A stretch of DNA of 64,000 nucleotides from Apodospora peruviana. Lineage: Eukaryota > Ascomycota > Sordariomycetes > Sordariales > Lasiosphaeriaceae. The DNA lies in assembly GCA_033439685.1 (NCBI GenBank), contig JAUEDM010000005.1, positions 434,001-498,000 of the forward strand, written 5' to 3'. The notes beneath the pieces were generated by a model. That model was not told the DNA's origin. It was given only the letters and a program-made list of their open reading frames with translations, and searched no databases. Shown one piece after another: positions 58,882 through 64,000 of this stretch (its first letter is position 1; each line of letters begins with the position of its first letter). The position numbers and the translations under genes were made by a program.

Positions 58882-61800
58882 TCAAAACTCCCCACCCTCA
58901 ATATACCGACAAGCTTTCCAAATCTGAGCTCCAGTATCTCCAATCTACAATACCAAAATTAGTTCAGAATTCCCTCAAGGCACGTCAGGCTTATGTACTC
59001 ACATTCTCCTTCGAAAAAGCCTCGAAATGATTTCCCGGAATCTCCAGCACCTCAACATGCCCACCGCCTACCAAGCCCTGCCACTCGAGTATAGCAGCCT
59101 CCCTTGCCTCCTCGCGACTGAGCCAATCGTACTGCACGCCCTCAGTGTTGAAGAGATCCCTACTTTTCAGCATGACCGCCTTGATCGGGCCGTGGTTGGA
59201 AAAGAATTCCTTATCGGGCTTGTAAGTTCCCAGCAGTGACGCATTATACGCAAATTCATGTTCCAGCGCGACACTATTCTTACCGGGCGGCAGTTTTCTG
59301 CTGATACTAGCGATGATTGCTGCCGGCAAGGGTTCGTGATCCACCGGGCTGGGCGCGTCGATGAGCACGAGACCTTTCACAGAAAAGCCCTTGGTGGTGA
59401 GTTGTTGCGCCGCTTCGAAGGCTAGTACGCCGCCGAAGGACCATCCTAAAACATTGTTAGTTTCATGAATATTTTTTTTTTCTTCCTGGAGGGGTGTACT
59501 CACCGCCTAATATTACCGGCACAATCCTGTCAACAGAACCCGTCGAGATGAGAAGCGAGACATAATGCTCGGCCATCTGGTTCACGCTGCAAAAGGGTCT
59601 CTCGTCGACACCCGGTGATGCCCCAAAATAAGGGTCGAAGAAGGCGTGCGTTGTGCGGTCGTGGCCGCGGAGACGAGCGTAAGGCCCGACCTGGCCGCTG
59701 CCGTCATGAAACAGGCAGAGCGGGGTGGTCTTTTCACCAGAGACGCATAGGACTGCTGGGTTCTGGGAAGTGAAGCTCATTGTGGTGGGTGTGGTGTATG
59801 ATGAAGTTGCTACTGGATGGTGGTCCGAGTAATCCGAAGACAGGGGGGTATCTGTAAAGGATACGATATCATCAATACGACGGGAAATCGCCGTATTGCT
59901 GCTGGCTAGCGTCGTGCGCGTATTAGTCAGCCCGAGGGACGAATCTTCTTGCACCGATGATGATGCCGGCGGTACAAGAACAGCCGACAGCATGTCCTCC
60001 ATCTCATCGAGAGTATCGCAGACAGACAGCGCGTGATGGTCCACGCCACCGCTGGACAACTGGGCGGGAAACATGTGCGTCAACTTCTGCGCGATCTCGA
60101 TCCGCATGAGTGAATCTATTCCCAGCTCGTCCAGGGTCTTGGTGTACATGTACTCGTCGGCAGTATTATCGTCATTCTGCTGGGGCTGGAACCCGCCGAC
60201 CTCAACGACGATGTCTTTGACTGCTTGTCTGATAGAATTTCCTGCAGATGCAAGATGATTGGTGGCGGTGGTTTCAATGGGGGTGTTTAGGACCTCGCCG
60301 CCGCTGCTGCTAGGGGTATCCAACCCGGAGGTCGTCGAGGGTGCTGTTTGCACCAGTGTGGGTATAGTTCCTGTCTGGATGGCTGGATATTTATCAGCCG
60401 CGGGCCGGTGGTGGTGGCGAGCCAAAGCCTGCTGGAAGGCCGACAGCCGCAGCCTCTTGAACTCGATCCCGCGAACTACGGCAACCACTCTCCCGGCACT
60501 GTTGAGAGCAACCGCGTCAGCGAGGAGGGTAGCGCCCCCTTTTATTTCCAGCAGACTACAGTAGATGGAGAAAGTGTCCTTGTAATCGACATCCCGATAC
60601 GCAATCTCGATGGATTCGACCCGTGCGCAGATGCCAATCATCTCGCTGCCAGAGACACTGGTGGCTAGATTCAGGTTGGCGATGAAGCCTGCGGCGTGCA
60701 GAAGCGTGTCCGTGAAGACAGGGTGCGTCAGATACCCGTCGGCCGCTGCCTCGGACCCGAACCCGGGGCTCGACGGGATGCGGAACGAGCCGAGGCCCTC
60801 GAGGTTGGAGTCGGCCACGTCCAAGTACACCAGGCTCTGGTATTCTGGGGCGTAACGCACAACGCGGGTAAAGGTGGCTTCGTAGAGAACTTTTTGCCGG
60901 AACGTAGAGATGCCTCTGTCGTGGGTTTTTGCGGCGGACGAAGAGGAGAAGTGGCGGCTCTGTCGAGCGACGATGGCTTCGTCTTTTGCCCACTGGGGTG
61001 ACGGTGACGACGACTTCAGCCGGAGCTTTTGCAGAAAAATGGTACCGGTGCAGTGCTCGGTCTCGGTGTCTGTCGAAGGTGAGAGTGAGGTGATCTTGAA
61101 ATCTGCCTCTCCATCTAGATCTTTTGTGATGCGCACCAACACGACCGTCGTCGCCGTTGTTTCCGCTTGAGACTTGGAAGGCACATAAACGAGAGGGCTG
61201 GCAAAGCCTAGCCCGCTGACAACAGATACCTGGGTAGACGGAGGTTGAAGCGCCACCTCGGCTGCTTCCATGGCGAGCTCGTGAAATACCGATGCTGGGC
61301 AGATACAAGTTCCGCCAACATCATGGCCGGAGATCAACGGCCCAAGAATCGTCAGATCAGTCTCGAGGACAAGTTCATCTTTGTTTGCTGATGGGGTAGT
61401 TCTTCGCCATGGGAGTAAGTAAAACCCTGTCCTGGTGCGCAGTTCAGGATTCGGCGGCTTTGCTTCATGGGTCAGCTCCTGGGTCTGGCGAGTGAGTTCC
61501 TGGAAGGGTACCAAGAACGTCCTGCCCTCCAGCAGATGTCCCGGCAGGCTCGTCACCCGGGCTGACGTCCCGGTAAAGACATCGCGCCATTTGACCGGTG
61601 TCTTGAACTTACGCAGCGAGATTGCAGCCATCGTCTCGCTGAGGGACGTCCACGCGTCTTGACCTTTTTGAAGCGTGCCCATAAACGCGGAAGAAGGATT
61701 CATTGGAAGTGAGGCCCGTACCATGGGGAGTGTGGTGGGATGCGGGCCAATATCGATGAAAAAGGCGTCCGCCGGTTGATCAAGCTTTGTCTGGAGAGCC

Positions 61801-64000
61801 TGCAATCCTTCAGCGAACAGGACAGGCTCTCTCGCGTGACGGGCGAAGTAGCCCCAATAGAAGTCATTCTCCTCAAAAAGCCGGCCATGTACATTCGATA
61901 CGATGGGGATCGCTGGTTCTCTGAACTTGACGGTTCGTCCGAGATCACGCAGCCCATCCGCGATCGGATCCATGGCCGCGGTATGGAAGGCGTAAGGGAC
62001 ATTGAGGAACTTGGTCCTGACTCCCTTGTGCCCTCTGGCGTTCAGGTCTTCCTGAAACACGGTGATCTGCTTCCAGGTCTTCTGCAACATATCGATCTGT
62101 TCAAGCGGTCCGCCAACCACGCAATCACCCGTGCTGTTTCTGCATGCAACCGCCAGTTGGCTCAGAGACGGGTTACCAGCTAACAGATGCTGGGCCTTTT
62201 CTGGTGATAGACTGCAAGCTATCATCCCTGTTGTGTTGGGCGAACAATGGTCGACCATCATCTTAGCACGGGACGCCACGACGCGGAGCGTATCCTCCAG
62301 GCTCAAAGCTCCTGAGATGCACAGGGCTGCGTACTCCCCGAGGCTGTGGCCCATCACGTAGTCTGGAATTATGCCCCACGACATAAACATCCTCGCGAGA
62401 CCAATCTCCAGTGCGACGCAGGCACATTGTGAGGCGATGATTTGCTCCGTGGTGTTCAGGGTCTTTTTGCCTTCACCGAGTAGACCGAGTATGCTAGGAT
62501 ATTCTCCATTCAAGCTCTTAATGAGCTTCTCGCAGGTCATCATGGTGTCTCTGAAGGGAGGATATGTTTTCATGAGCTCTTGGCCGACGCCGTCGTACCA
62601 AGCCCCCTGCCCGGCAAAGACAAACACGGTTGCTGAGACTTTTGTGGCCGGTTCTGACACGACACCTGCTTTGACGTGTTGCTGTAGTCTCGTTATCAAG
62701 TCATCAACAGATTTGCATGCTATTGAGATACGGTGATCGTAGTTTTGGCGTCGGGCTGTCGCTGTGTAGCAAATATCCTTCAAAGACGGCAGCCGACGTT
62801 GCGCTTGGAGATTCCCCAAGAGCTCAACATGTCTCTCTGCAGCCCACTGCAAGGCTCTTTTTGACTTGGCAGAGATGGTGAAGACGTAGGCTGACCGCTG
62901 TTCTGTTCTGGATTTGGGAGATTCGTCGGCCCAGTCTTCCAATATGAGCGAGACATTGGACCCGGCGGCGCCGAAATTGTTAAGCAATGCCCTCCTCGGT
63001 GTTTTCATGGAAGAATGGCTCCAGGGGATAGTCTGCCTCGGTATTATGAAAGACGCCGCATCCAAACCTGCGGCCAGAGCTGGGTTGACGGTGTTGAATG
63101 CGGCTTGCACTGGGATTTTCCTCTCCCGGAGCATGAGCAACAACTTGGCCAGCCCAGCTGCGCCTGATGCGGCCTCGCAATGGCCAATGTTACCTTTGAT
63201 GGAGCCCAGCATGAGCGGTCTTGTTGGTGAGTGGTGCGGCCCAAATACGGCTTTGAGACTCTCGACCTCCCGAGAATCTCCCGCCTAAAATTTCCAGTCA
63301 GTTATCCGGAACTTGGTACTTCAGATGGAGGGACAGATGATACTAACCTGCGTACCCGTCCCGTGAGCTTCTATAACGCTAATGGACGCTGGATCTATAT
63401 TTGCCTGGTCCAGCAGTCTCTTGACCAGATCCATCTGCGTCTGGCTGTGAGGATGTGTGATGGAATGGGAGTTGCCGCTCTGGTTGACCATTACATTTCT
63501 AATTATCCCATGTATACGGTCACCCTCAGCCACGGCATCAGAGAGCCGTTTCAAAACAAACAGCACACATCCTTCAGCGCGGCAGTAGCCGTCCGCAGCA
63601 GCATCAAAGGGTTTACATCCGCCCGTCTTGCTCAAGAAGTGGCCTCTGGCTAACCCCAGGTACATCTAAAACCATTAATCACGTTAGCAGTGCACTCTTG
63701 GACAAAATCGGTCGAGTACTGACATCCGGACTGGTAATGACATTAACACCACCAGCAACCACCGTCGTGCAGTCCCCATGCTGCAACGCCCGGCACGCCT
63801 GATATATCGAGACCATAGACGACGAGCACGCGGTATCGGTCACGATGGACGGACCGCTAAGCTTGTAGAAGTAACTGATCCTGCCACTGTGGAACGCTCG
63901 CAGAGTTCCGGACGAGTAAAACACATCAATGTCGTTGGTGAGGTTGGCAGTGTAGTCGCCCGTAGCAAGGCCGATGTAGCAGCCCGTGGACGCTCTCTGC
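58882..64000 (-). CDS. Non-reducing polyketide synthase, KS(partial)-AT-PT-ACP-TE; 5' end beyond window
   Basis: Five exons are visible on the minus strand: beyond 64000 to 63724, 63348-63665, 59504-63284, 59003-59445 and 58882-58944. All four introns (58-63 nt) keep frame. Domains in order: KS with DTACSSSM (Cys codon 63826-63828), EAHGTGTQ and NIGHCEAASG; AT with GHSLGEYAAL (Ser codon 62343-62345); product-template domain with ISGHDVGGTCICPASVFHEL and HPVFTDTLLHAAGF; one ACP with LGIDSLMRIEI (Ser codon 60111-60113); and a thioesterase with GGWSFGGVLAFEAA (Ser codon 59438-59440). There is no KR, DH or ER, so it makes an aromatic polyketide from malonyl-CoA. The starter-unit acyltransferase (SAT) is expected off the right edge. 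The last exon adds only 20 residues and ends in EGGEF. Product class cannot be fixed from the sequence without a phylogeny. Confidence 0.95.

Noticed and set aside
1..64000. CRISPR arrays, prokaryotic operons, riboswitches
   Set aside because: None seen; the window is eukaryotic by its introns and gene families.

Overview
The window is nuclear DNA from a filamentous ascomycete (Pezizomycotina; a Sordariomycete is my best guess but is not proven). The evidence is short GT-AG introns of about 50-110 nt with CTAAC/CTGAC-like branch sites, fungal-only families (fungal-specific transcription factors, Dal5-type and DHA2-type MFS transporters, a PT-domain non-reducing polyketide synthase), a GPI-anchored pepsin-like protease and an intron-containing tRNA-Tyr. 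I spliced the genes by hand from reading frame, splice signals and family motifs. Where I give exon coordinates, the exon lengths add up to a whole number of codons.

Layout. 0-6 kb: the 3' end of a GPI-type aspartic protease, then two tandem paralogues of a cysteine-rich single-pass membrane protein, the first decayed and the second intact. 6.8-12.3 kb: a fungal-specific transcription factor and a short bZIP protein, divergent across 2.5 kb of apparently empty DNA. 12.9 kb: tRNA-Tyr. 14.7-27.5 kb: a multi-pass membrane protein, a GH31 alpha-glycosidase, an F-box-like protein and a C2H2-like zinc-finger protein. 28-46.9 kb: accessory metabolism, comprising a FAD monooxygenase divergent from an NAD(P)-dependent reductase, a secreted alpha-carbonic anhydrase, a DHA2 efflux pump divergent from a broken FAD monooxygenase, a TauD-type dioxygenase, a Dal5-type permease and a Gfo/Idh/MocA oxidoreductase. 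47.8-55.2 kb: conserved housekeeping and meiotic genes, namely the MER3/HFM1 helicase and a UDP-galactose-type transporter. 56.8-64 kb: a short-chain dehydrogenase and most of a non-reducing PKS that runs off the right edge, probably the start of a biosynthetic cluster.

How the genes may work together. The FAD monooxygenase and the reductase share a 514-bp divergent promoter and may act in one oxidative pathway. The pump and monooxygenase pseudogene pair at 36-40 kb looks like a similar divergent pair that has lost its enzyme. The PKS and the adjacent dehydrogenase are plausible cluster partners. I found no CRISPR array and no intact transposon. The most unusual observations are two well-supported GC-AG introns, a 24-C homopolymer serving as a polypyrimidine tract, an 85-residue low-complexity insertion inside the carbonic anhydrase fold, two relic genes, and an unexplained coding-like segment just downstream of the FAD monooxygenase.
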